NCBI GenBank assembly: GCA_014526335.1
Contig: JACTAT010000016.1
Span: forward strand, 7,047,339 to 7,111,338
DNA length: 64,000 nucleotides
Reading direction: 5' to 3'
From: Chrysaora quinquecirrha
Taxonomy: Eukaryota > Cnidaria > Scyphozoa > Semaeostomeae > Pelagiidae
Shown here piece after piece: positions 1-10,200 of this stretch. Every line of letters starts with the position of its first letter. The first letter of the stretch is position 1. The position numbers and the translations under genes were made by a program. The notes below the pieces were generated by a model that worked only from the letters and a program-made list of their open reading frames with translations, did not search any database and was not told where the DNA came from.

Positions 1-221
1 CATAAAATAGCAAAGCAGTTGAAAATATATGCTTTTCTTACTAGAGAGATTTATTAAAATTACAAGATTACAAATCTCTACAAAACTTTCTTGAAGAATT
101 TTCTTAATTTGCAGACTTAAATTGTAGTCTGCAGTTGATAGTGGCAATAGCTACAGATCTCGTAAATACCTCGTAAATATCTACATATCTCGTTTTTAAT
201 ATCGTAAATATGGTTTTTATA
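1..221. other. AT-rich flank, no gene seen
   Basis: AT-rich sequence leading into the hairpin array. I see no open frame, RNA gene or repeat in it, apart from a few short 'atctcgtaaat'-like words that resemble the array's spacer. Confidence 0.5.
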
Positions 222-1590
222 TAGTTCCGCGTTTTTGAGTAGAGGTGAGCTGTACTCGAAAATACGGAACTGGGTGTTTTATATCGTAAATATGGTTTTT
301 ATATAGTTCCGCGTTTTCGAGTAGAGGTAAGCTGTACTCGAAAACACGGAACTGGGTTTTTTATATCGTAAATATTGTTTTTATGTAGTTCCGCGTTTTC
401 GAGTAGAGGTGAGCTGTACTCGAAAACACGGAACTGGGTTTTTTATATCGTAAATATGGTTTTTATGTAGTTCCGCGTTTTCGGGTAGAGGTGAACTGTA
501 CTCGAAAACACGGAACTGGGTTTTTTTATATCGTAAATATTGTTTTTATGTAGTTCCGCGTTTTCGAGTAGAGGTGAGCTGTACTCGAAAACACGGAACT
601 GGGTTTTTTATATCGTAAATATGGTTTTTATGTAGTTCCGCGTTTTCGGGTAGAGGTGAGCTGTACTCGAAAACACGGAACTGGGTTTTTATATCGTAAA
701 TATTGTTTTATGTAGTTCCGCGTTTTCGAGTAGAGGTGAGCTGTACTCGAAAACACGGAACTGGGTTTTTTATATCGTAAATATGGTTTTTTATGTAGTT
801 CCGCGTTTTCGAGTAGAGGTGAGCTGTACTCGAAAACACGGAACTGGGTTTTTTTATATCGTAAATATGGTTTTTATGTAGTTCCGCGTTTTCGAGTAGA
901 GGTGAGCTGTACTCGAAAACACAGAACTGGGTTTTTTATATCGTAAATATGGTTTTCATATAGTTCCGCGTTTTCGAGTAGAGGTGAGCTGTACTCGAAA
1001 ACACGGAACTGGGTTTTTTATATCGTAAATATGGTTTTTATGTAGTTCCGCGTTTTCGGGTAGAGGTGAGCTGTACTCGAAAACACGGAACTGGGTTTTT
1101 TTATATCGTAAATATGGTTTTTATGTAGTTCCGCGTTTTCGAGTAGAGGTGAGCTGTACTCGAAAACACGGAACTGGGTTTTTTACATCGTAAATATTGT
1201 TTTTTATGTAGTTCCGCGTTTTCGAGTAGAGGTGAGCTGTACTCGAAAACACGGAACTGGGTTTTTTATATCGTAAATATGGTTTTTATGTAGTTCCGCG
1301 TTTTCGGGTAGAGGTGAGCTGTACTCGAAAACACGGAACTGGGTTTTTTATATCGTAAATATGGTTTTTATATAGTTCCGCGTTTTCGAGTAGAGGTGAG
1401 CTGTACTCGAAAACACGGAACTGGGTTTTTTATATCGTAAATATGGTTTTTATGTAGTTCCGCGTTTTCGGGTAGAGGTGAGCTGTACTCGAAAACACGG
1501 AACTGGGTTTTTTTATATCGTAAATATTGTTTTTATGTAGTTCCGCGTTTTCGAGTAGAGGTGAGCTGTACTCGAAAACACGGAACTGGG
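222..1590. repeat. Tandem array of 17 hairpin units (~82 bp each)
   Basis: Unit starts, taken at 'tagttccgcg', lie at 222, 304, 386, 468, 551, 633, 713, 796, 879, 961, 1043, 1126, 1209, 1291, 1373, 1455 and 1538, a mean period of about 82 bp. Each unit holds an inverted repeat: an 18-nt left arm 'agttccgcgttttcgagt' and a right arm 'actcgaaaacacggaact' around a 13-nt loop. The arms pair fully except for one G.U or C.A position, depending on strand. The stem is followed by a T-run and an AT-rich spacer containing 'atcgtaaatat'. Some units have 'cggg' instead of 'cgag' in the left arm, and 'tattg' alternates with 'tatgg' in the spacer. Open frames crossing the array are by-products of its composition. 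Function unknown. Confidence 0.9.
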
Positions 1591-1660
1591 AGCTTTTGCG
1601 CAATTTTTTCCGTTCCGAGATTTCCGAGAGTTCCGAGAGTTCCGTGTTTTCGACCTGGCC

Positions 1661-2003
1661 GTTGAGCCTTATTAAGAGAGAAATTACTGAAACGGAGAGA
1701 CATACGGAGATTGTTTGGTACATTTTTGGGTATAAAATTCCTAAAATATACATATTTTTGGGTTTTTTGAGGACCCCCCGTAATGTATCCATAGTGAGTC
1801 CCCCCGGGACTCAGATTAAGGATCAGTTAGACATTTAAGTAGAATTGTTCCATTTTAGGCACGAGGGGTTCTTCCATAATAAAGGTACCTTGGCATGTGG
1901 CGAGCTAGAGGGTATACTTTTTCGGACTTCTACGGTCTAGCCAAGGGTATACATTTTTGCTATTTTGGTCTAGCCAGTGGTGAGGGGTATCATACAGTAT
2001 TTA
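1661..2003. repeat. Dispersed repeat family, copy 1
   Basis: This block of about 340 bp recurs in the same orientation at 63348-63690 with scattered substitutions and small indels. Shared landmarks are 'gttgagccttattaag', 'acatacggagattgtttggt', 'gaggacccc' followed by 'gtaatgtatccatagtgag', and 'ggtctagcca'. No coding capacity is evident. It is probably a fragment or terminal part of an uncharacterised transposable element; the family is not recognised. Confidence 0.8.
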
Positions 2004-3649
2004 ACCATCTTGCGGTCACGCTTTCAACTTTTATTATCCTTGGAAAGTAAGCATTTCCAAGATAATAAAAGAGATATGAAACTAGTAAATGAAATAAAAC
2101 AATGAAACTGGTAAAAGAAACAAGTCGACCTTTTAAATTTCCCACTTAAGAACAACAATTTCAAGCGTAGCCTTGGGTGCCATTATCTCTTGAAAGTTAA
2201 TCTCGCCTACGGTACCATTTGGAATATGCTGGCGGCAGATCCCTACTCAAAATTTCTATACCCCCCCCCCCGCTATTCAGTACTGGCCCGGCCCAGATGA
2301 TTACTTTCCTGGGGTTTTAGTTGCGCTTTCTTGGGTTGTTTAATTAATCGAGGACGAGGTCTAAATCCCTTGACAATGACACACCCTTCATGATTCCTGT
2401 CTTCATGGCCACGTGACCTTTATGACCTCTGTCTGCCTCTGTCTGTAATGTACTTCCCCTTTTTGCTCATTTCGTTTCCTTTTCGTTTTCAAGATGAAGA
2501 TCCTGTCTGAGGTTTTAAGGTTTGTGTTTTCAGTTTTCCAGTTTTATTTTATAAATAATCATAATTCCTGATGATACTGGGCTTGCTTTAGATCTTGAAT
2601 ATTTTCATGCATGTTTAGTTTAGCAGCACCAGAATAGCAAAGATCGGAAATCACAAGTTGTTAGATTGAACTTGTCTAGGCCCATTGAAGGTGAAGGTGA
2701 AATAGTGTTTCAGGGCCACTCAGTACTAGGTTAACTAATCGATACCTCTACCCTGGCTGTGACACTATCGTGGGCTCGAACCCTGACCATACTGAGCACC
2801 TGACCTGACACCAAAGTCAAGTCAGCTAAATTACACGACGACGCCACAGCCCAACATGAAAATGACGTCATTTTTATAAAATCGCAATTTTGGAAAATCT
2901 ACACGAGGAACTCCAAAATTTTTTTTCACATTCCACCTCACCTTTCTTGGGATGTAGATTTCGAAAATTGCGTCCAAAATATCCCCTGGAATATGTAAAT
3001 AGACATTACTGGCATTTTCATCTTGATCAGGAGTAAAATTTACAGAAGCATTTTTCTGTTTTCATCCCGATTGGGCTTCTGTCATCCCAATAGGTTCATA
3101 CATTTTATTGATTAACATCCTGAATTCCGAAGTAATTTATTGACCAGCTTGCTATGTTGCGTGAACATCTAATAGGAGAACATAATCATAGAAAGCAAAG
3201 CAAGTGTGTTTACAACTTTAAACATGCGATTCCTACCCTGGACTGAGACGCCAAGCACAAATGGTGCTGTACTAACCATTACATGACTACTGAATTGACC
3301 AAGCAATCATTCAATAAAGGCTTTGTTATACTGTATGGTCTTAAAAACAATAGTGAATATTTTTGAACTTTACTGGAGAATGTTATACTCAAGAAACATC
3401 ATTTTTCAGTATTTCATTTCCCATCTCAATCTCTCTCGCTTCATCAATAAAAAATTACGTGGCTATATCACGTGGTTATATCAATGCCTATCAATATGGC
3501 TTGTACGGACCGGTGAAGAACCAATCAGATTGCACCATTGCCGGTCTGAAAAGATGTATTTGCAAACGCCATATAATAACCCCTAAAACTGCCAAATTTT
3601 AGCCTCCTAGAGGATAAGATAGGAAATTCAATATTTTGACATGTGGACC

Positions 3650-3768
3650 TTAGAATTGTTTCATTTTGGGCAGGGGGGTTCTTCCATAATAAAGGTACCT
3701 GGGGATGAACCATGCTGGAGGGTATTCTTTTTCAGACTTCTGTAGTCTACCCAAGGGTATGCTTTCAA
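3650..3768. repeat. Partial third copy of the dispersed repeat
   Basis: Matches the distal half of the repeats at 1661-2003 and 63348-63690. Shared words are 'tagaattgttt', 'ttcttccataataaaggtac', 'gagggtat', 'cagacttctgtagtct' and 'cccaagggtat'. It is more diverged than the other two copies and lacks the proximal half. Confidence 0.7.
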
Positions 3769-4777
3769 ATTTTGAAAAAATGCAAAAAAGAAAGGCTTTA
3801 GTGCACTCTGATGCCTAAACTTTTATAACTGTTGAATTTTGCAGCATGAAATTGATTTCAATGAAACCTTTCCAATCTTTTAACTGCTTTGTTTACAAGT
3901 AATTATTATCTGTTTCTTTGTGTCAGGAACATTTCATGGAAAGCAAATGAAAAAATAATATCACTGAGAATTCAATCAAAGACAACATAACTTCTATATG
4001 GCTTTTTAGTCTCTAGGTGAGTTTGTTAATATGATTTGCTATTAACATTTTTGTTGCTTACTGGTATGATCAGTACATTATAACTTGAGTCTTCAAAAGA
4101 CCAAGAAAATTTTTTTCAAATATATATATCATATCAATGATTAATTACAAAAACTACAAATCAATTTTAAATGACAAGAAAGTTAATGCAAATGCAACTT
4201 AGAAAGATTTTACAAGGAATGATTTACATGAAGCATTATAATGCAAAATGGCATCAACAATACGATTACAAACATGATACAAGACAATTCACAAAACGAT
4301 TTCTAGGACTATACATATAGGTTATTTAACCTATATAGAGATATAGGTTATGTATATGGCAATTTAACCAAGGGGATCATGTGTCTTAACTTTAAGCCCT
4401 GGTACCCGTCCATGCCGGGTCGAAATTTGTTCAACTTTCCTTTTATAGAGTGGAGACTTTTCTTAGTTACAATTCATTCACATGTTTAATTTGACGTATT
4501 AATTGTTTCTCGGATCAATCGGCCTTTGTTTATCCGAATCATACAACTAATAAGTAAAATGCTCATTAATTTGACGTCAACATTGCTTCAAGAAATGGTA
4601 ATCCAATGGCATTTTATTTCAACTCTAATACCTATTATTTAATTCTTTAATTATTTCATTATTTAATTATTTAACGTTTTTTAAATTTTTTTTGCCGAGG
4701 ACACTCTCCGGAAAATGCGGATTACAAAGATATCTTTTATTTTGCAGTCTGTGGGGGGTTCTTGAGTTATAAGCGAA

Positions 4778-4799
4778 CATACATACATACATACATACA
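4778..4799. repeat. CATA microsatellite
   Basis: About five uninterrupted copies of the tetranucleotide 'cata' in non-coding DNA. Confidence 0.9.
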
Positions 4800-5671
4800 A
4801 ACAGTTCTGTTTTATATATATAGATATTTTGATTGGGCATAAAATTTGAGAAGACATTAGAACAGTTTCCCTTGAAAAGGCTAGGTTACTCATTATGGGA
4901 AAGGTTAGAGAGCCAGTGAACCTCCCAGAGAAATTTTAGGATGCTTATAGCATTCGTCTTATCAAAATCCCAAATTTTCCTGTTAAAGGTGGGTACGGGT
5001 GGACATCTGATATTAATTGTGCCACTAAGTATGCTGTAATGACAAAGCAGATCAAGTGAAGGATGGACTCTTTTTGTACCAACAAGTTCAGCTGGTCAAT
5101 GAATGTAAGGTCTATGCAGAGTTGCAAAAAGTTATTGACCTTCCTCCCAAACCTGAAATTTTTGTAACCAACCCTCCTCATGTTAACATGATATAAAATT
5201 GCTGAAAAATAGCCAGACAAACTCCTGCACGCATGAGACAAAAACATGTACATATGGACCTTCCCTGGTTGCTTGTATGTTTTAGTGCAAGTGTCAGGCT
5301 TTAATATAAGGGAGGCTACACTTTTTTTTTAATAAGCAATCGCTCAGCAAGCAACTTATTGTCTGTACTTGAATTATCTGTAGCAGAAATACAAAGGTCA
5401 TGTTACTACAAAACCTTCCTCATTTTTTAGCCAAAACCAGTCCTCCAAACCGGGTGTGTAGGTGTGCAGGGTTTTTGCATCTCTGGGTCTATGCACGACT
5501 TGCCATTTCCAGTGAAGTGAGTAAGCTCTAAAATTAGTTGATTCAGGTCAAGGCTTGACGTAAGAGGCTCTGAAAGTGTAGTCAACTGCATTATTTGATT
5601 TCATTTGAGCAACTGCCCTTCCAAAAATTATTCAAACAAGCCTAACATTTCTTTTTTGCTTATTTATTCAG

Positions 5672-6313
5672 GGATGGAGAAGTTGGTCTTAACCAATGAA
5701 CAGGAAAACTTTGTTAAGATTTCAAAGATCATATTAGATGTGTTGCCAACGAAATTAAGGCAATATTTTAAAGACAAATGGGATGCAACGTATCATAACA
5801 ATAAATGGGATGATACATCCAAGAGCAGTCAGTTTCTTGTGAGTCTTATTCCATTAAACGTGAAAAAAAATCCACATAATAAGAGAAATGTGGATTATCT
5901 TAAAACCAATGGAGACACAAGTGATTGGGATCCGACACTGCTGTTCTTTGTTCTGCTATATTCACGTTTACGGCTAATTACGCCTTGTCGTAATAAAGCA
6001 CAGAGAAACATTCCCTTATTTGACAGCGAAGTCATAGACATACTGAGGGAGATTCGAAATGGCTGCTTTGCTCATCTTAAAGATATGTCACTTCCGTCAG
6101 TCGAGTTTCAGACGGTTGTTGGGGACCTGAATACTGTGTGTACATTGTTTGGACCCGACTGCAAACGCGAAGTAGATGAAATTGTTCAATCGAAAGTTCA
6201 TACACAATTAAGTGAGCAACTGGTGAAGCAGCTGGAAACTCAGGAAAAAATCAATGAAGAATTTAATAAATGGCTTCATGAAAGAATTGAAGCTATAGAG
6301 AGTGAGCTGATAG
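5672..6313 (+). CDS. DZIP3-like HEPN domain exon of an NLR-type gene
   Basis: First recognised coding exon. The acceptor is 'cttatttattcag' ending at 5671 and the likely initiator ATG is at 5674. The exon ends in phase 1 at 6313 before 'gtatgt', giving about 213 residues. Counting from that Met, residues about 5-165 look like the HEPN_DZIP3 family found N-terminal to NACHT domains in invertebrate NLRs. The family-type 'DWDPTLLFFVLLYSRLR' helix spans about 84-100. The HEPN R-x(4-6)-H motif is R128-N129-G130-C131-F132-A133-H134. Residues about 170-213 are Glu/Gln/Lys-rich and probably coiled-coil. HEPN domains bind or cleave RNA or act as death-fold-like adaptors; which applies here is unknown. 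A frame continues upstream to an ATG at 5605, but the acceptor and the domain start favour 5674. The frame joins exactly onto the phase-1 exons downstream. Confidence 0.75.
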
Positions 6314-6846
6314 GTATGTACAAGTTCCACTTGTGTTTTCTGCTGGAAGGCTTGAATGTCCTTCTTAATTTACAAGCCAATACTCTTAGGTAATGTTCTG
6401 TTTGATATTTTCAAGGATTCACTAGAAATCTATTTACTTAAGCATTACATTATACACTCCTCTTCCGAAAGTATCCACAGATGAGTGAACAAAATGGCCG
6501 CAAACGGAGGCCAAGGGGCCAATTTTATGACAATGTAAAGAACCCCACAGCCTTCTTGTTAATGAAATTGGGCATGAAAATGATTGCCATTTCACAGAGT
6601 TCTATCCTTCAGTCTATCTCTTCAGATTAAGTATATCTACTGCATATAGCAAATGGAAAAGCTTGAATTGTCAGAGTTTGTTTTGGTTTTGGTTTCTCTG
6701 GTTTTTGGGTTTCTTTTGTTTACTTTTCTAATATCAGATACATTAGGAAAGTTACTCACTCATTCAAAGACTCTTTGATAATTCTGTTTCTTTATGCAAA
6801 ATTTTTATTATCACATTATAGAGGCTTTCGAATTTACTTAACAGAA
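6314..6846. other. Intron between HEPN exon and the 3.36-kb array
   Basis: Starts with the donor 'gtatgt'. It has no long open frame or recognisable element and ends where similarity to the tandem units begins at 'ttttgtgctaacag'. Confidence 0.6.
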
Positions 6847-6881
6847 TTTTGTGCTAACAGATCTAACTAATACAAGAGAGC

Positions 6882-8722
6882 AATAACGTAAATAACGAAT
6901 AAGCCCCCACCTTCGAACAAGCCCTCCCCTTTGAATAAGCCCCCACCTAAGAATTCATTTTTGCCAATGTGCCCTCCCCTCGATTTAGGCCCCATGGGGA
7001 GTTATTCGAAGGATTTATGAATTTGTTTCTTTATATAATGTATCTTTCAACCAATTAAAACACTGAACAAGTAGACATGGAATAATTCCAAGAAACCTAA
7101 GGAGCTACCTATCCTCAACTTTGAAAATTGTTTTAACTAAATCGAATACGGAATCTGCTTTGGGCATTTTGAGATATGGCCTCAAAATCACGTGATCGAT
7201 GACGTCATCTTTCAATGATAAAAATCTATAAAAATAAAAAAATGGCAAAAACGTATGAAAAGTGATGTAATTTGCTATGTAAGTGCTAGCCATCGACCAA
7301 AGATCATTTGAGTCGATGCTTCGGTGCTACATTTTCCTTAAAGTCTGTTGCCAATATTTGACATACCTTTCTGCTCACACTTGTGACTTGTAAGTACTCT
7401 GACAGCTGTGAGACAGGCATGAAAACATCTATTGAAAAGTTCTAGCGACTCCCGGTCAGCAGCAAGCTCCGTTTGGTCATACATGCAGCAAGTAACCGAA
7501 CGTACTTCCCTCTTTGGTTTCAAATGCTCGTCTTCTTTTATTTTCAGAGTGTTTCGAAAGTGGAGGCAAGCCAAATTAGTGCACGCGAGAGCGAAAAATA
7601 ACCCTCATTGTAGCTGCACCTGCCCAGTTTTAATAAATATCTTTCCCAGTCTAACTTGGATGGTCTTAGCCTACAAAGGGATTTCTTGATCCATAGTCTC
7701 CACTGCAGATGTCATGCCCGATGTCATGAGTATCATAAAATGCTTTCTTTTGGTTCGACAGATTCATTTTTGAACGCCTGGCGTGCGCATGGATAAAATA
7801 ATCAAGTAATAAGCAGTCCATCCTTCCTAAACGAACCTGCTGCCTAGCTCTTCTTATGGTCAGCCTGCGGACACACTCTATAACTATTGTTTAGATTAAA
7901 TAGTATTTTAGTTGATCTCTATCTGATACTCGGTTAGCATCTCTATGTGTTCCTCTCCATAACAGCTATCTTCTCTGATGACAATAAATTGTGCAGGAGC
8001 ACGTCTCATCAAGGCTCTTGCGAGCAGGGCAGTCGACTTTAAAAGCAATATTCAGACAAGCGATCGGTCTTTATATGCCTGCTCCGGCTGCCGCTCCACC
8101 GCTGTGGGTAAGCAGGTCCTGTTCTGCACGAAGCTCGAGGAATTTCCTGTCGACTTTCCACTCAGGCTGGCCAATTATTTTGGCACACAACTCTGCAAAT
8201 GTAGTTTCCTCTTACAACTACCGTTTTAAGGCAGGAGGTTGAGCGTCTCTTTCGGAGGTGTGGTCTTTTTCACAGGTCGCCTGATACATTGCTGCCTACT
8301 TGTCTTTTCCTTTTCGGTCTCCACTCTATCTATTTCTGTGCTTAACCAGCTTTAATCATTGATGATACAGCACAGCCTTTAACTTCGGTAGTTGGTCCGC
8401 TGGTCTGCTTGTGTAAGAGGTGTTGGCTTGGCATGATCTCGCAAGCCCGGTACTTTGTTTGCATGTACCAGGGTTTTTGGAAAAATTCCCTGTCTAAAGT
8501 TAGTCCTGACAGGTTTTACTATATCAATTCAACCAATAATCAGTCATTGGCTGTTGGCAAACAGCTAATTTTAATAAAAGAGTACAGATTTTTCTCTCTG
8601 CTATTCTTTCGACAACAAACTGGAACCATTAACTTTAAAATAAGCACTCTCCTCGAATGAGCCCTCGCCCTAAAATTAATTATTGCCAATAAGCTCCTGG
8701 GGGCTTCTTTGAGGATTTACGG
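6882..8722. mobile_element. Putative non-autonomous element with inverted ends (in every unit)
   Basis: The left end (6882-6908, reading into 'aataagccccc') is an imperfect reverse complement of the right end (8699-8722, 'gggggctt' then 'gatttacgg'). The interior has no transposase-like frame. Further C-rich 'gaataagcccc' and 'gaatgagccc' words lie just inside each end. Equivalent blocks sit at the same place in all the units, so the insertion predates the amplification. The frames of 78-125 codons inside it recur with every copy but show no domain. Classification is tentative. Confidence 0.4.
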
Positions 8723-9246
8723 TCATCAGAATTTGAGTATACAAAGCTTCGAACGAGAATTTTCCTTTCTTTAGAAGCAATAATTTTTTTAGCATTTTTA
8801 TAACATTTTAAGCAGTTATGATGCTGCTTTTCTGCAAAGTAGAAGGATAACTAAGTTTATAACCTATTTGAATACCCAGTAATTTGACTTTTGACTTTTT
8901 TATTTGCCTTGAATGTTGAAATTTCTTCCAGCAGTATTTGCATGATCCTTTTAACATTGTGCATTCCGTAGGTTTTTACCTAATTTATTATAAAGTTGCC
9001 CATATACACTATGACCTAAAGTCCTCCTAACACACGATAGGGTACAGAGGAAAAGTAGTGATTAAAGAAGGTGCTGAAAAGGGATTACAATATCAGAGTA
9101 TAAGGTCTTACGTCTTAGATTCTTAGATCGTATATTCCTCCCCTCCAAATTAAAAGCTTATCTATTTAATCACACTGACCTCTTCCTACTGTACTGTACC
9201 TAATGAAAGTTTTTGCATTTATTTTGATTTTTCTTATATATATTAG

Positions 9247-9321
9247 AAACAAGAGAACAATTTGAAGATTTCAAAACAGGCATTGATGAAAGACAGAAAA
9301 AGACTGACGAAAATGTCCAGA
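9247..9321 (+). CDS. Coiled-coil-like exon, copy 1 (75 nt, phase 1-1)
   Basis: Flanked by the acceptor 'cttatatatattag' and the strong donor 'gtaagtatt'. It begins with two bases completing a codon and ends with one base, so both ends are phase 1 and the length is exactly 25 codons. The peptide core is TREQFEDFKTGIDERQKK followed by TDENVQ: charged, without Pro or Cys, and with hydrophobic positions F, F, I and V spaced 3-4 residues apart. Joined to the HEPN exon the junction codon is GAA (Glu); joined to another copy it is AAA (Lys). A 25-residue period equals 11+7+7, which a continuous coiled coil can accommodate. The role as a linker or oligomerisation helix is inferred. Confidence 0.75.
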
Positions 9322-10200
9322 GTAAGTATTATAAGATGAAATTCAAATTGAAAACAATGTTAATGTCATTATTTATTTGGATGGCAATAGATCAAATACG
9401 TAACAGTTGTTTGTTACAAGGTTTCTTATGTGTATTCTCTGCTGAGCCCTGGATGCTGACGCACTGAAGAAAAGAAAATCTTTCTTTATGGCTTATTTCT
9501 TAACATTTATTATCTTGAATGCTAACCAAAGTCCTTTCTTAAAATATTTTGCTAGGAGCAAATGCAAGTACTTTGACTGGCACTGTGTTGTTGATCATCA
9601 AAAAAGTCCATTTTATATGAAGAGGATAGCGTGTTGGGTCTATATGAAGTTGTTTGATGCTTAAAGTTATCTACCCTTGAGGTCTACTAATTTTGCCTTG
9701 AAAACCTGTTGAAGATATGTAGCTAGGATGTTGTCCGGGCAACTGTTATCAACAATGACCCTGCAAAATAATCAATCAACACCCTAGTTAACCACACAGC
9801 AATGAATGAAATTTTGAGTATATATCATTTGAACTGTCTAGAAAATATCAAACGCGGATGAGTTTTCTTTGAAAGGTCTTGCGTGACCATAAGTATTCTT
9901 CTAAAGCAGCGGAGCTCAAAAGCAGATATACGCTTTTCTAGTGCTTTGCTGTGGGTCCAAAGTTGAGGATAGGTAGTAATTTATTTATTTATTTATTTAG
10001 GAATACTAAATTTCATGGATATAACGGTAACCAATTACTCCAACATCGATTTCATCATTGGGGCTGAGCCCCCTGTTCTAAAAATAGATCATAGGGGCAT
10101 TTTTCAGCTTGGGTCTGTTTCGCATCGTTTTCTACGACTCAAACTGCATATTTTGTGAAATTTTCATGCTGGTATCATATTTTGCACAATTGAAGTGTTA

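Larger units (their letters stand above)
2004..5671. other. Region upstream of the HEPN exon, no confident gene
   Basis: AT-rich DNA with only short open frames and no recognisable protein domain. It contains a poly-C tract near 2264-2272. A segment around 2640-2850 has 'ggctcgaaccctg' at 2773-2785, which resembles a Pol III B box and may be a decayed SINE. A short palindrome lies near 4315-4335. A minus-strand open frame at 4945-5253 resembles no family I know. The 5' UTR, promoter or earlier exons of the NLR gene could lie here, but nothing identifies them. Confidence 0.4.
6847..10200. repeat. Tandem unit 1 (3354 bp)
   Basis: First full copy of the intron-exon unit. It holds one 75-nt exon (9247-9321) about 2.4 kb into the unit, a 'ttta' microsatellite near 9990-10000, and an embedded putative element of about 1.84 kb bounded by imperfect inverted ends at 6882-6908 and 8699-8722. 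The left boundary of the array is sharp: sequence before 6847 differs from that preceding the other copies. It shares the variants 'gattaaatagt' and 'ctctatctatt' with unit 5. Confidence 0.95.

Noticed and set aside
222..1590. CRISPR array
   Set aside because: The 'spacers' are repeated, not unique. The unit is a near-perfect hairpin repeat, there are no cas genes, and the setting is eukaryotic.
1430..1838. Protein-coding frames on both strands at the end of the hairpin array
   Set aside because: They are composed of repeat-unit translation plus dispersed repeat, with no domain.
4945..5253. A 102-codon minus-strand protein
   Set aside because: No recognisable family, splice context or second copy to support it.
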